Shown: positions 10,211 through 22,109, numbered from the stretch's first letter. The stretch is DNA of 64,000 nt from Eleusine coracana subsp. coracana (GCA_032690845.1 CM064434.1:10976108-11040107), one strand, 5' to 3'. Notes: generated from the letters alone by a model not told the origin. Made by a program: numbers and translations.

Positions 10211-11937
10211 ATGTACCAGCGCGGCAGCTCTGATGAGTATCGACGGCCACCGCGGAAACCGCTCGTAGTGACACCGCATGACAATCCGGCGTCCCATCCT
10301 CAACAGGTGCACGCTGTGGTTGCCAATTCGCCACGTTTGCTTTCATCGTTTTGTTCTTCATTATTTCATTTGGACTTAGAAGGCTATCTGTGAACATATC
10401 CGTGAGTTATCCTTCACTGATATTCCCATTGCTCTGCTCCCTTTTCCATGGAATTCCAACGCATTTTCCATGCATGTACGTTGTGTGTCAGGTACACATT
10501 TCAGTAGCGGGTGCCGACGCCATCCGGATTTCCTGGGTCACCGACGACCGCAGCGCACCGACGGTGGTCGAGTATGGGACATCGCCAGGGAAGTACACCG
10601 CCTCTGAAACCGGATTCTCCACCACTTACCGGATGCTATCCTACAATTCCGGCGCCAACCACAACGTCACAATCGGCCCGCTGGTGCCGGGCACGACCTA
10701 TTACTACCGGTGCGGCGCGGCCGGCGACGAGCTCAGCCTCCGGACTCCTCCATCCACTCTGCCCATCGAGTTCGTCATCATCGGTGACGTTGGGCAGACT
10801 GAATGGGCCGTGTCAACGCTGTCCCAAATTGGTGCCACCAACGACTACGATATCCTGCTGCTCCCGGGCGACCTCTCCTACGCCGACTACAACCAGCCCC
10901 TATGGGACTCTTGGGGCCGGCTGGTTTCGCCGCAAGCGAGCTCCCGGCCGTGGATGACAGCGGTGGGCAACCACGAAGAGGAGAAGCAGAACCGGGAGAA
11001 GGGTCGGCCCAGCTTCATGGCCTACGACGCGCGGTGGCGCATGCCGCATGAGGCTAGCGGCTCGGCCTCCAACCTTTACTACTCCTTCGACGCGGCCGGT
11101 GTTCACGTGGTGATGCTGGGCACGTATGCCGAGTTCGAGGAGGGCTCGGAGCAGCACGCGTGGCTCCGGCGGGACCTGGCGGCGGTGGACCGCAGGAAGA
11201 TGCCGTGGGTGCTAGCGATGATGCACGTGCCGTGGTACAACACCAACCGGGCACACCAGGGAGAGGGCGAGAGCATGCGCAGGGCAATGGAACGCCTGCT
11301 CTACGAGGCGCACGTTGACATCGTCTTCGCTTCCCACACCCATGCCTACGAACGATTTGTAAGTTGAGAACCACACTGCTCCTGCTCGATTGATATCTTT
11401 AATTTGTCTCTTCTTATTAGGTCGTACTTGTTCCATTTCTGCTAATGATTGCAGTCACCAAAGTTCATTATACTTCCTCCGTCCCACTCCCACCCAATGT
11501 TGCTTTGACTGATTCTTGTACATGACACAGACTCGAATCTATGACAACGAGCCCAACACTCAAGGCCCCATGTATATCACCATCGGCGATGCTGGCAACG
11601 ACGACGGTAAAACTAAAGAGTATGTACTAGTTCGTGTGACTCCCCTGTCGTTCGTAGTAAGCGATTGATGAACCCAGCTACTAACGGTATGATGATATCG
11701 TTGTGAAGGTTCATCAGAGACCATGAACAGGCGCACCTGTCGGTGTTCCGGGAGGAGAGCTTCGGGCACGGGAGGCTCAGGATTGTGGACGAGACCAGGG
11801 CCGTCTGGACATGGCACCGCAACGATGGCGAGTACGCAACTGTGCGTGATGAGGTTTGGCTGGAGAGCTTGGTCAGCGCAGGACCCACGCAACCTCGTGT
11901 ACATACTGCCGGTAGCATCAACAAGCTCCTGCATTGA
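10211..11937 (+). CDS. Purple acid phosphatase (metallophosphoesterase), four exons, N-terminus abnormal
   Basis: Exons 10211-10306, 10492-11358, 11531-11619 and 11709-11937 have GT/AG borders and give 426 residues. Purple acid phosphatases hydrolyse phosphate monoesters with an Fe-metal centre and usually enter the secretory pathway. All five metal-ligand blocks are present: GDVG (130-133), GDLSY (158-162), GNHE (191-194), MMHVPW (His277) and SHTH (His314, His316). Ser313 replaces the usual Gly of GHxH. The N-terminal YRRPPRKPLVVTPHD and C-terminal FGHGRLRIV..WTWHRND blocks are typical of plant enzymes. An NVT glycosylation site follows NHN. The reading frame at the chosen ATG has no signal peptide, whereas a hydrophobic VVLYLAHFVVVACLP stretch just upstream is in another frame. 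The gene is therefore either non-secreted or a recent pseudogene. It is the only host-type gene seen. Confidence 0.85.
11471..11486. repeat. Stowaway-like MITE end remnant in intron 2 of the phosphatase gene
   Basis: TACTTCCTCCGTCCCA matches the Stowaway/mariner terminal inverted-repeat consensus CTCCCTCCGTCCCA. No second end is visible in the 170-bp intron, so it is only a remnant or a chance match. Confidence 0.4.
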
Positions 11938-12224
11938 AGTTGTATATTTCTGCTGCTACCCATGGAATTACATTTAATACTAGATGAACCTTGTATGATG
12001 ATTATATATTGAAATTCATAGTGGCATTTTTACTGGCCAGTCCACCAACCATATGCTATGAACGCCGTACAGAAAACAGTTAGAAAAAGTCTTAATTATT
12101 TTTCTTTCATATTTTTATTCGCAAGCAAAACAGATAACAGTACTGATAGAAACAGATACGACGTTGGTGATATGATAGAGTAAGAAACGGTATTATTACA
12201 ACTAAAATAGACAGTATCCATTAC

Positions 12225-12540
12225 ACCGTTACCTACTTTTGCCAACACGTACAACCGTCGGCCTAGGACACCTTATGCGGCATTTGATCTGTCAGGAAAA
12301 CTTTTGCCGACACTTAGTAAATAGTTGGAATAGAAGCAGTCGGCAAAACTTCTGCTGACAGTTTTTAGTATTGCCAACACTTTGTTTGTTGCAGTCTCTC
12401 CGTCTTTTCCCAACAGCTATCTTATTTTCAGACAGTTGATATACAGGAAAATCATGTTGACAGGTGCTGAAGAGTACCAACTTTGCACATAGACAAAGTG
12501 TTGGCAAAAGGTCACCACACATGTTTTATATGATTATATA
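12225..12540. repeat. CACTA-type subterminal repeats (TTGCCGACAC / GTCGGCAAA)
   Basis: Several inverted copies of TTGCC(G/A)ACAC and GTCGGCAAA / GTTGGCAAA occur within 300 bp. This is the signature of En/Spm subterminal transposase-binding repeats. They sit on the 3' side of the minus-strand transposase relics at 13.4-15.4 kb and probably belong to the same element. Exact CACTA ends were not found. Confidence 0.5.
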
Positions 12541-13448
12541 AATTAAAAATCAGTGATAGATCATCATGGAATTAAAGGTTCTACACATCACAAAGTTGAC
12601 ATCACAAGAAAACAGTCAATGACTTGCACATAACAGACTTAACATGCATCAAGCTTCATGTTGTTCCATATTTTCAGATTCATACAAGCATCATATAGGT
12701 CAGCACATAATTTCCAAAACACAATGTAACAACTATGGTTAAATAATGGGCCAGTCAAGGTGCTGAAGTGGTAAATACATGAGTTTTTGGGCTAACTATA
12801 ATTACCAGTGCACAATGTAACTAGCCGAAGTCTAGATGATATTTGGCAAGACATAACACTTGAACTCTATCTCATGAGCACAACAGGTCATCCCTCCTGT
12901 ACTGCACAAAATGTTACCAGTCCCAAAAGTTGACACCTTGCTCCAAGGTAAACACCTAACAAGGAACAAATAAAGTATCACCAAAATGTGATTTTTTTTC
13001 CACATGTCGTTGGCATGTACAACATTGAATTTTACAAAATCAAGTTCCTTCTATATTCACACTAGATCACAAAGGGACGTTAGCTTCAATATTATTGAAA
13101 ATTTGAAAAAACATATATGGGAATAATATCACAAGTTGCAAGAAAAAAGATAATTGCTAGTATTTGCACTATGACAAGTTGTAAGAGAAATATGACTTTG
13201 TTCATCAACATCCACTGATACCAAGACGAATACCACCCACAATAGCATTTGGGTTTGTTGTTTGAATAGTTGCCTTAGCTATAAGCACATCATAAGGTCT
13301 CACATTTTAAGATAACATCTATTCCACCCTAAAGCATAAATAGAAATATATCATAACAACATTCAGCACATGGTAGTAAGTATTTTGTCACATGTAAAGA
13401 AAGGTATATAATTACCTCCCTGTGTTGCTCCTACTGCTGGACCACACA
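12541..13448. other. Non-coding part of the En/Spm-like relic
   Basis: AT-rich, no reading frame of interest. It lies between the subterminal repeats and the stop codon of the second transposase gene, so probably 3' untranslated or intronic element sequence. Confidence 0.3.
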
Positions 13449-13992
13449 TCAATTGGAGAACATGTTTTCATAATCACTCAAGTGCTCCTCTTCCATACCA
13501 TCTCCCAAAATTGATGCATCATCATCATCCTGATGGTTCAGCTCTTGATCAACACAGATTGGTCTTTCCCATGGATTCTAAACCAAAGCACAACCAGTGA
13601 ACAACCAATATATAGATAGGAAAGAGGAGTATAAAGGGGACAATGGCAACAGTTAATACCTGAGGCTGACTGTTAGAACCAACTGGAGTGTTGTTCGCTT
13701 TTTGAAGTTGTTGTATCAATTTTTCCATCTGTTGTTGCATGTCATTCACACGATTTTCTAGAACTTCAACTTCTTTATCAGCTTGTCGTTGAGCTTCTAT
13801 TTCCATTTGAAGCTTTGTTGATGCATATTTTCTTGCCCCAGGCGTATCTAGGTCAGCTGGAGTTGGTCCCAAACCAATGACACAGAAATATCCATTCTTC
13901 TCTGGTCCAAAAACATGGAAATAAACACCACCCTCCTGAGTACTCTTCTCTGCCAATTTAGGATTTTCTATAACTGCAGCTTTAAGTGCATC
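13449..13992 (-). pseudogene. En/Spm-type second transposase gene, last two exons (TNPA-like / plant transposase)
   Basis: On the minus strand a polypyrimidine-AG acceptor precedes an exon 13992-13660. A GT/AG intron of 82 bp (13659-13578) follows, then a final exon 13577-13449 ending in TGA. The reading frame is open through both exons and the junction. The protein has a globular start (GGVYFHVFGPEKNGYFCVIG), a long Glu/Gln-rich coiled coil, and an acidic QDDDDASIL tail. This resembles the C-terminal part of the plant transposase (Ptta/En/Spm) family, by recall. Upstream exons are missing: the sequence runs into a truncated TNP2 fragment. The order TNP2 then TNPA on one strand is normal for CACTA elements. 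Confidence 0.6.
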
Positions 13993-14107
13993 CTGGAGAA
14001 AACAGAAGGATTAGAAATTGCATGGCATATACAATTATATGGGAAACAAAATTAATAAAAAATGGCCTACGATGACACATATAGACGTACTTGCCTCCCT
14101 TTTTCAA

Positions 14108-15382
14108 CTATACAGAACACATATGTGAGCGGCATTCAGGGCAAGCAACATTACCAGAGGTGCTCACAGCAAGCAAATGTCCTAGACCTAGAAGATTAGT
14201 GATGGTGCACAATATAGCAGCACGCAATTGAAAACATTCATCCTTAGAAGCATCACATGTTCTTACACCATCAACAAACATGTCTATCATATCATCTATT
14301 AGTGGTTCAAGATAGATATCCATATCAGACCCAGCTGACTTATGGCCAGGAATTAACAAAGACAAGATGAAATTTGTTTGTTTCATACATTTCCAAGGTC
14401 GAAGGTTGTATGGAATCAAAATAACTGGCCACATGCTATAGTTTGAAGTCATAGTTCTAAAAGGATTAAATCCATCACTAGCAACAACAAGTCTGAGATT
14501 CCGACTATCTGAGGCAAATTGTGGATGGCTAGAATCAAAGTCTTTCCAAAAAGGAGCATCAGCTGGATGCCTAAGCAAACTATCAGTCATTCATCCTTCA
14601 TTATGCCATCTATTGTTAGCAGCTATTTTGGAGGACATAAAATATCTTTGCAGCCTTATCTTTATAGGAAAATAGCAAAGAACATTCTTTGGAACCCTAT
14701 GCACATGTTTCCCATTTTTACTTGTGTTTTCAGATTTCCATCTTGAAGTGTTACATGCTGGAGAAAAATCTAAAAGTGCATGGTTTTTCCAAAATAGCGT
14801 GCAATCATTTTCACAAGCATGAATATTAGTGTATCCTAGACGAAGACATTTTATTGTACTTTTGGCGGCATTGAAAGTTTTAGGAAGTGATGAACCTTCA
14901 GGCAAAACATCCTTAAGTAACTCTAGTAGCATGTCAAAACTTTTATTACTCCATCCCCCTAGAAATTTGACATGGAGCAATCTAACCAAGAAATGTAGCT
15001 TCGAGAAATTTGAACAGCCCGGGTATAGCTCCTTACCAGCATCATCTACCAACTTATAAAAAGATTCCATATCTTCATTTCACCGATTGTCATTTACTTC
15101 TAAATCCCCACTGTCATCTAATCCCCTAGCTAAGCCTCGAAATAAATCAGAAATATCATCTTCTTCATTTGAGTTCTCAAATTCTACCCTATCAGATTGC
15201 ATGCTATTTGGCACAAAGCTGGAACTTGGTTCTCCATGTCTCACAAATGTTATGTACCCTTCTGTAAACCCGTCACATATCAAATGCTCATGTACAACAC
15301 TGGCAACTCTCCAACAAGAATTTTGACAAATCTTGCAAAGGACAGAGTATCTTGTATCCTCTCGCTGAATTACTAAAAGCAA
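14108..15382 (-). pseudogene. CACTA transposase TNP2, N-terminal part with two in-frame stops
   Basis: A single minus-strand frame runs from 15382 to 14108, broken by TGA codons near 15081 and 14592. The first block (HLICDGFTEGYITFVRHGE) matches the transposase-associated N-terminal domain. The last block contains LRHPADAPFWKDFD, LVVASDGFNPF, SMWPVILIPYNLRPWKCMK and ILSLLIPG, hallmarks of the TNP2-like transposase_21 domain, which cuts and joins CACTA element ends. It stops at GNVACPEC, where family members continue for several hundred residues, so the catalytic domain is truncated. No intact CACTA termini were found around it. Confidence 0.8.
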
Positions 15383-16009
15383 ACTCTAAGAACAGGTTCA
15401 CTCCGTTACTATACTCACCACTTTGCCTATATATAGTTAATTATATGATATTAGATTAAACACTACAACATTGCATTTAATATTTACTTAAAATATTATA
15501 ATTTACCTATGTTGACTCATCCATCTTTTATCCATTATGCGTCGTATATAAAAATTCATACCAAATGGCAGAATATATGAAATAAATAGATGTACCTACA
15601 TACAAGCCACATGCACAGGATCAGAAAGACACACACTCAATCAACCAAATGAAGTTTGTCGATACACATTCAAACAACAACATGCTTGTCCTGTAGAATA
15701 ATAGTTTCACGGGATTCAAAGCAAAGTGTTCATGGTTGGTAAAATGAAAGAAACCATAGTAGTACTTGTGCAAGCGAGAGATGTCAGCACCAAAGACAAC
15801 CAATCAGAAGGTTGATGCAGCCCTAATCTTGTACTATGAACAATGGAAAAGAGAGGATTAAATTGTCTATCACTATAACATTTTGCACAAAAAAGATGTG
15901 CAATGTCATCAATCATTTGTTTAAAGGAACTGCAATGTACTCACTTTACCTTGGAATCTCCTGCCAACTGTGCTACAAATAAGAGCTAACTATTGAAGCC
16001 TTCAGTCCA
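15383..16009. other. Intergenic stretch without recognised features
   Basis: AT-rich sequence with short chance reading frames only; nothing identified. Confidence 0.4.
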
Positions 16010-17985
16010 TCACATGTTCTGGTCCTGTCTGAAACAAATGGACATTATTTGGTCAGTCATGAACAATCTCACATATTGGGCAAGACAGGCTTCTAGAGGA
16101 GTGTAAGGATCATGACCATTTAGGTCACCTTGAGGTATGAATGTTTTGGTGATGCATGACAAATATGAAATGTGACTAGTGTCTACACAAGTGTTGTTCG
16201 TGTAGGAAACATTTTCCACTCTAAGATGATTGTAGATGGTTGCCTTGACGATTGATGACAATGACCACAAGCATGGAGGCTTGATGAGCTTGATGGAGAC
16301 CAAGGGTTGATGGAGATGGATTAAAGCTAAGGACAAGCTATAGAACAAGTGTTGGGAAGACTTGTCTAGTTGTTAGGGCTTTGAGTCCATAGGAAAACTG
16401 GACTATGAAGGGGGTCTATGTCAATTCTCTTAGGTCATGTCTAGTCGGTGATGTGCATGGATGCTCAAGGTAATCACAGGAACTAGATGACAGTGGAGAA
16501 ACCAAGGAGCTGTTCGGAGAAGCTGGGAAATGAAGTCAAGCGAGGACGAGAAGTAATAGCTTCTAGACATAGTGACTGGACAGAGAGATCAGTGGAAACC
16601 GGACTGTATGATCACTAGGAGAATAGGAAATCTAGTGAGAAGACTCAGCGAGGAATCTGCCTATGCCAGGGACCATAGACACCAGACGGCCTGGTCTGTA
16701 TGGGTGAAACATAGATAGACAGGAAGCAACTCTCTAGAGTCTGATGAGGATGTCTAACAATTGGACAGACTGGACGGTCTGGTCAGTACGAGGAGATCAT
16801 CTGGACAAGAGCAGCCAACGGTTCTAGGAGCCATTACAGGAGTGACCAGACGGTCCGGTCAGGCAGAGATCGGATAGTCCGCTCAGTGCGTCCAGAAAGG
16901 TGATCGCGTGGAACAATGGCTAGTTTGAGGTTGGAAGCCTATATAACTTTGTTGCTGGGGTCTTGGAGACCTCTCTTGGCCAGTGGAATTGCTTGGAGCA
17001 TTTGGTGAGAGCCAAGAGGAAAAGAGGAGTGCACTAGGAGGAGATATTGCATATCTTGAGTGTGCTAGTGAGAGTAACTTTAGCATTGATGCACATCTAA
17101 GGCTAGGGTGTCCTTGAGGGTGTGATCTAGGTTGTTACTCTTGGTCTATGGTGAGACATAGACTGGTTAGGTGTCGGTGATCGAGTCTATCATGACCAGT
17201 TGAGAAGGCCATCACATGTTTGTACATGGTTTGAGCCCGCCAATGAAAGGGGCATCAATGGTGAGTGCCTGTGTCGGCTCGAGGAGTCCGGCAACTTCTC
17301 GAGGGAGGCGAGCTTGTGCCTTGGTGGCAGTGGTGACGCAAGCGTGTTTTCACTCCGGGACTGATTGCGGGCTCGTGTGCGAGAACTCCATACTGGTGGC
17401 GGGAGGGACCAGTACTCCGACCGTAGTGGTCCAACAAGGAGTAGGGGAAGGCGCCATCCTTCCGAGACCTCGAGAAAAAAAATCATGAGCCATCTCTTAC
17501 TCTACTCCTTACTTTGATGCTTTACTTTCCATATCTACATATCGTGTTATTCATGTTTGTATGATTGCCTTACTCTAGTTGACTACCTAGTGGACATGCA
17601 TGAATAGGCTTCTATACTTGCTAGTAGTGCTTATATTCCATACTTGATCACTAGCATGTATAGGAGTTTTTTTGGCTTGATTACTCACCCTTGTATGTAT
17701 TGTGCTACTCATGCTTATGTGCTCTAGTTCCTTATCTTGTAGCATTACATGAGTAGACTCCTTTGCTAGCTTGTTCTTTGCTTCCGTGTGTCATTATGAC
17801 TAGCTTGCATAGGAGTTGTTGTGTGTTCCACTAGTATGCTTAGGTTGTTGTTCTTTTTCATAGGTTCATTATCTTGCTAGTGTGTTCACCACTAGGATTG
17901 TGTAGAAGTTATTTTGAATGGTCGGTTTTAGGAATTGGCAAATTTGATACATAGTGTGAGTTCTCAATTCACCCCCCCCCCCATC
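16010..17985 (+). repeat. LTR-type sequence, copia/Sirevirus-like, interrupted at 17985
   Basis: The layout resembles the Sirevirus LTR at 38.7 kb. GGTCTGGTC/GGTCCGGTC palindrome-like motifs occur at about 16690-16880, a TATA box CTATATAAC at about 16939-16947, and a long downstream part ending TTCACCCCCCC. It is cut there by the start of the del/Tekay-type element. The part 16060-16365 is the inverted match of 4361-4668. The 5' limit is unclear; a TGTTGGGAAG start at about 16352 is one option. No genes; reading frames at 17190-17490 look like chance. Confidence 0.5.
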
Positions 17986-20125
17986 TGTGACACCCCTGGT
18001 GTCACGTAGAGTTAAGATCAACAACTAGGAAATCACATGGGCTTAAAATAAAAATTTAAATCTTACTTTGAATTCAAATGGAATCAAATTTAAGCAAAAT
18101 TTGAATACTTTTAAACTACAAGTCCCAACTTTTCCTCATAATTTACCACTACCAAATATATATGTTGATCACCCTGGTTGATTAGAATTTTGAGGAATTT
18201 CTCAGATTTTTATTCTATTATTTAGTGCTCCAAATAAATGGATAAAGGATCAGAAACCCCCCCACTATACAAAATTACTATTTAAATTCTGTTAAGAACT
18301 AATAGCAGTTAGCATTTTTATAAAATCAATCACATCATATCGAGCCTAACCATGTTTTTAGTTTGTAGGGAGCCACTACCAATTAATTCTAATTAAAAGA
18401 ACAAGCACCAGCAGTTATAGACGTATGGAAAAATCAAAATAAAAAATCAAATCCAGGCGGGACCCACCTATCGGCGACCCTAAACTAACACACCCGGCGC
18501 TGCCCAATTTCCCCGCCTGCCGGTATGCTGCGTGGACGACACCGGCAGGGCAGGGCCTTCTCCCGCAGATCGACGCCCCCACCAGCACCCCGACATCTCC
18601 TTTGTCCTTGCCCCCCCCCCCCCATTGCCACTCTCATGCTCACCTCTCTATTTTTCTCTTGCTCACCCCGCCATTGCCGCTTGATGCTGGAGCCGACGCG
18701 CCGATGTCTCACCGCACGAGCTGCACCGCCGAGCACCCCCGGACCACCGCCCCGATGCCCTCGGTCTCCCCACAAACCCGCCCTGACCCTTCTCCCCCGA
18801 GCCGACCGGAATCGAACTTTTCCTCCCCGCCTCCGACCGTCGCTCCGCTGCATCGCACACACTCGCTGGTGAGTCCCAACTCGATTCCTTTCGCATGTAG
18901 GACGCACTCAGCCCCACACCCCTCCCCGACCTCACTCGGCTTGAGTTCTTGCAGATCCGCCGCGGTAACGCCGACACCGACCGCCTTCTTCCGCTCCGGC
19001 GCGCTGAGCCACCCAAGGTGAGCTGCATTTCCTCTTTCCCCACGCGCTGCGTGCTCACCCCGCCTCCCTGAGCCTCTCCAGAATTGGGCGCCCCCGCGCC
19101 GTTGCTCCAGCCGGCCATCGTGGCCGCGCCGCCTTGTGTGTGCTGGCGTGCCGCCGTGCCCCGGCTCGGCCTACTGGCCACTGGGCCAAGTGGCCTTGGG
19201 CCTCCACTATGCTCGGACCAGATCTGGCCCGAGATCGCCCCCTCGCGCGCGTTCGGCTAGTGGGCCGCGGTAGATCTAGCCCACGAGGCCAGAAATTTGT
19301 TTTCTTTTTAATTTTCAATTAGAATCTATTTCTAGGAAATTGAATAAACATTGAAAATGCATAGTAAATTATTTACTACGAATTTTGGGATAGGGTAAAA
19401 ATTTAGTAGTCTTCTCTGGACATGTACTATTTAACGAAAATATGAAACCTCCCTGCATGTCAGTATTTTCACTCGTACCAAATTAAATGGCCAAAACACT
19501 AATAAATTTAGTTTTAATAATATATATTTGGTAAATTCTTGATACTTGGTGAAAAATCATGTTTTGATTTGTTAGACCTTTTTGTAAAACCACGAGCCCT
19601 ATCCCTCTGTAATTTAGCCCTAATTAATTATTTAACCCTAAGCATAGTTTTAATTATTTAAAATTAATGGCTCAATGCATGTAAATAAAACCTGGTCAAT
19701 AAATCATCCCTAATATGTTCTATTTACAGTAAATCACCCATATGCGATTGACCTCCAGAACCATGCTAAAATAATATGGTCTTCTAAAAACTCGATAATT
19801 CAATAAAACGTATGAGGGTTGGGTAGTGTGTTAACGAACGACCCCCTTCCACTTCTACATATAATATTGATGTTAACGTATTTGTTGAGGAAGTGCCATG
19901 AATCGAAATATATTCTCATGCATCATATCATCTGCATCATATAGGTCACGAGGTGAACCACATGGAAGCAGGGCAGGAGCAGGAGCCAGAAGAGCAAGGA
20001 GGGAATCCCGCTGACCAGGAACCCACTCAAGGCAAGCCCCGGTGCATCCTACCAGGTTTTACTCTTTTTGTGTTATCACTAAATAGGGTGATATAGAGTT
20101 GCCTGTGCATTAGGTTTATAGGAGT
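17986..20125 (+). repeat. 5' LTR of del/Tekay-type element, part 1 of 3
   Basis: Aligns with 60961-63125 over its whole length. Sampled blocks differ at about 6-8 % of sites by eye. It opens with a hairpin, GTGACACC-CCT-GGTGTCAC. A GC-rich island spans about 18460-19290, between AT-rich flanks. Long open frames there, on both strands, are composition artefacts: the 3' LTR does not keep the same frames. Confidence 0.85.
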
Positions 20126-21108
20126 TGATGTGGACAAGGGTTCTCGATCTTTCAAAAGGTTCTGGATACGTTGATTTGGTTGGAGGCGACACACAAATCG
20201 ATCCGGCTTCAGAACAGCATGTTCTAAACCCCACAATCGCAGCACGACGTCTCCTCTGGTTATCAACCGTCCTGAAATGATTGACCTTGCTGAGAAGGCT
20301 AATCCCTGCCTGCGAATCAAGAACACAAGCAAGAAAAAAGATGAATGCAACACAATTGCAGATGTACTATGAATATGACGAAGTTGGGGTCTCACAAACC
20401 GTGATGACGGTGAAACTGTTATGAACAGAATAATCTAAGTAAAATCCAAACCCTAATGGTGTGGTAGAGGCTGTATATGAAGACCCTAGGGTCGTGCAAG
20501 ACCCTCTGGACGCGCCCCTAATTGGGCTCAACTAGATACAAAGCCCAAAGGCCAGAAACAGGCGACACAACACCGAAACAGATTCTTGACCCTCTCTTGT
20601 TTTGACGATTCCCGATGACTCTGAATGAATTTTTACATGAGACCGGTGGCATTGGAAAGGTCTTCTTCTTATCTTTCCGTGCATATATAGAACGTCCAAA
20701 TCTGAGTGGTATGCGTCCTGGGCATCCGTTTTAGTGCAGACTAGTCCTGAGCCCCGAAACAGACTCGAAGTCGGTTTTGGTTGGGCCTCCACCTTGGCTT
20801 TCACGTCCTTGCTGGCCCTCCACGTGTCCAAAGTCGGTTTTGGTTGGGTCTCCACCTTGGCTTCCACGTCCTTGCTGGCCCTCCACGTGTCCAAGTCCTT
20901 GTCCCATCATCTCCTGGTCCTCTCCATGGTTCCTAATTACAATATATCATTAGGTAGCAAACCATTCTCAAAAGTGACATATGATGAAGAACGTAGGAAC
21001 AAGCTCACCTCTAAATTCAGTCGTCGTGCACGAGGTCTAGTCATTGGACCTTGCAAGTCCAGAATTGGAGGAGTGTTGCATATATCCTTAGGAGTGATGT
21101 CCTCATCA
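20126..21108 (-). repeat. 3' LTR of CRM-like element (983 bp)
   Basis: Direct repeat of 27053-27973. It has a 63-bp tandem duplication (20770-20832 and 20833-20895) absent from the other LTR, which accounts for the length difference. The first 315 bp differ at about 10 % of sites by hand count. The integrase reading frame ends inside it, at 20937. Confidence 0.9.
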
Positions 21109-22109
21109 TCCTCCCCCTCTTGAAGTGGAGTCGTCCTCGACTCAAGCTCATCCTCTTCTCCCAAGTATGGTTTCAAATCTGAAATGTTAAAAGTAGGACT
21201 AACCCCGAACTCGGGAGGCAACTCAAGTTTGTATGCATTATCATTAATCTTCTCAATAATTTTAAAAGGACCATCAGCTCTAGGCATTAATTTAGACTTT
21301 CTCAAGTCTGGAAATCTATCCTTTCTCAAGTGTAACCATACTAAATCTCCTACATCAAGTTTTACTTCTTTTCTACCTTTACTACCAGCAATTTTATACT
21401 TGTCATTCATCTTTTCAATGCTAAGTCTAGTGGTTTCATGCATTTGCAAAATAAATTCAGCACGCTCCTTAGCATCAACATGAACTCTCTCATGAATAGG
21501 TAGAGGAAGTATATCAAGTGGAGTACGGGGATCAAAACCATACACTACCTTGAAAGGACTCACCTTGGTAGTAGAATGTGTTGCCCGATTATATGCAAAC
21601 TCAACATGAGGCAAACATTCTTCCCATTGCTTCAAATTTTTCTTTAAAATAGCTCTCAACATAGTACCCAAAGTGCGGTTCACCACCTTAGTTTGTCCAT
21701 CAGTTTGTGGGTGACAAGTTGTAGAAAACAATAACTTTGTACCCAACTTATTCCAAAGCGTACGCCAAAAGGGACTCAAGAATTTTGCATCACGATCTGA
21801 AACAATAGTAGAAGGCATACCATGTAAACGTACAATTTCTTTGAAAACGAGATCAGCAATATAACTAGCATCATCAGTCTTATGACATGGTAAAAAGTGT
21901 GCCATCTTAGAAAATCTATCCACAACAACAAAAATACTATCACTCCACCTCTTAGTCCTAGGCAGTCCTAAAACAAAGTCCATAGAAATATCCGCCCAAG
22001 GAATAGAAGAAATAGGAAGTGGCATGTATAAACCATGTGGATTCAAGCGAGACTTAGCTTTTTGACATGTAGTGTAACGAGCAACTAAGCGCTCAACATC
22101 TTTCCTCAT
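20937..22109 (-). pseudogene. Integrase with C-terminal tail, CRM-like element
   Basis: A minus-strand frame of 390 residues covers the end of the zinc-binding region, the catalytic core and the C-terminal domain. Integrase joins element cDNA to host DNA. Of the DDE triad, the two Asp are visible (DISMDFVLGLP and IVSDRDAKF), but the Glu in DGQTEVVNR-type sequence is Lys (DGQTKVVNRT). In the HHCC finger the first Cys is Tyr (RYTTCQ). Both changes are G-to-A type and should abolish activity. The last 57 residues or so, starting with DEDIT, are encoded within the 3' LTR, which is a known CRM-clade trait. A TGA just before 22109 separates it from the upstream part in the same frame. Confidence 0.85.
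21109..21120 (-). promoter_or_regulatory. Polypurine tract of CRM-like element
   Basis: On the minus strand AGAGGGGGAGGA directly precedes the 3' LTR, as expected for the plus-strand DNA synthesis primer. Confidence 0.8.

Noticed and set aside
10900..11374. Minus-strand frames opposite the phosphatase gene
   Set aside because: Shadows of the GC-rich phosphatase exon 2.
18485..19322. Overlapping long open frames on both strands in the GC-rich part of the 5' LTR
   Set aside because: High GC content suppresses stop codons; the corresponding frames at 61406-62320 in the 3' LTR are not conserved and no domain is visible.
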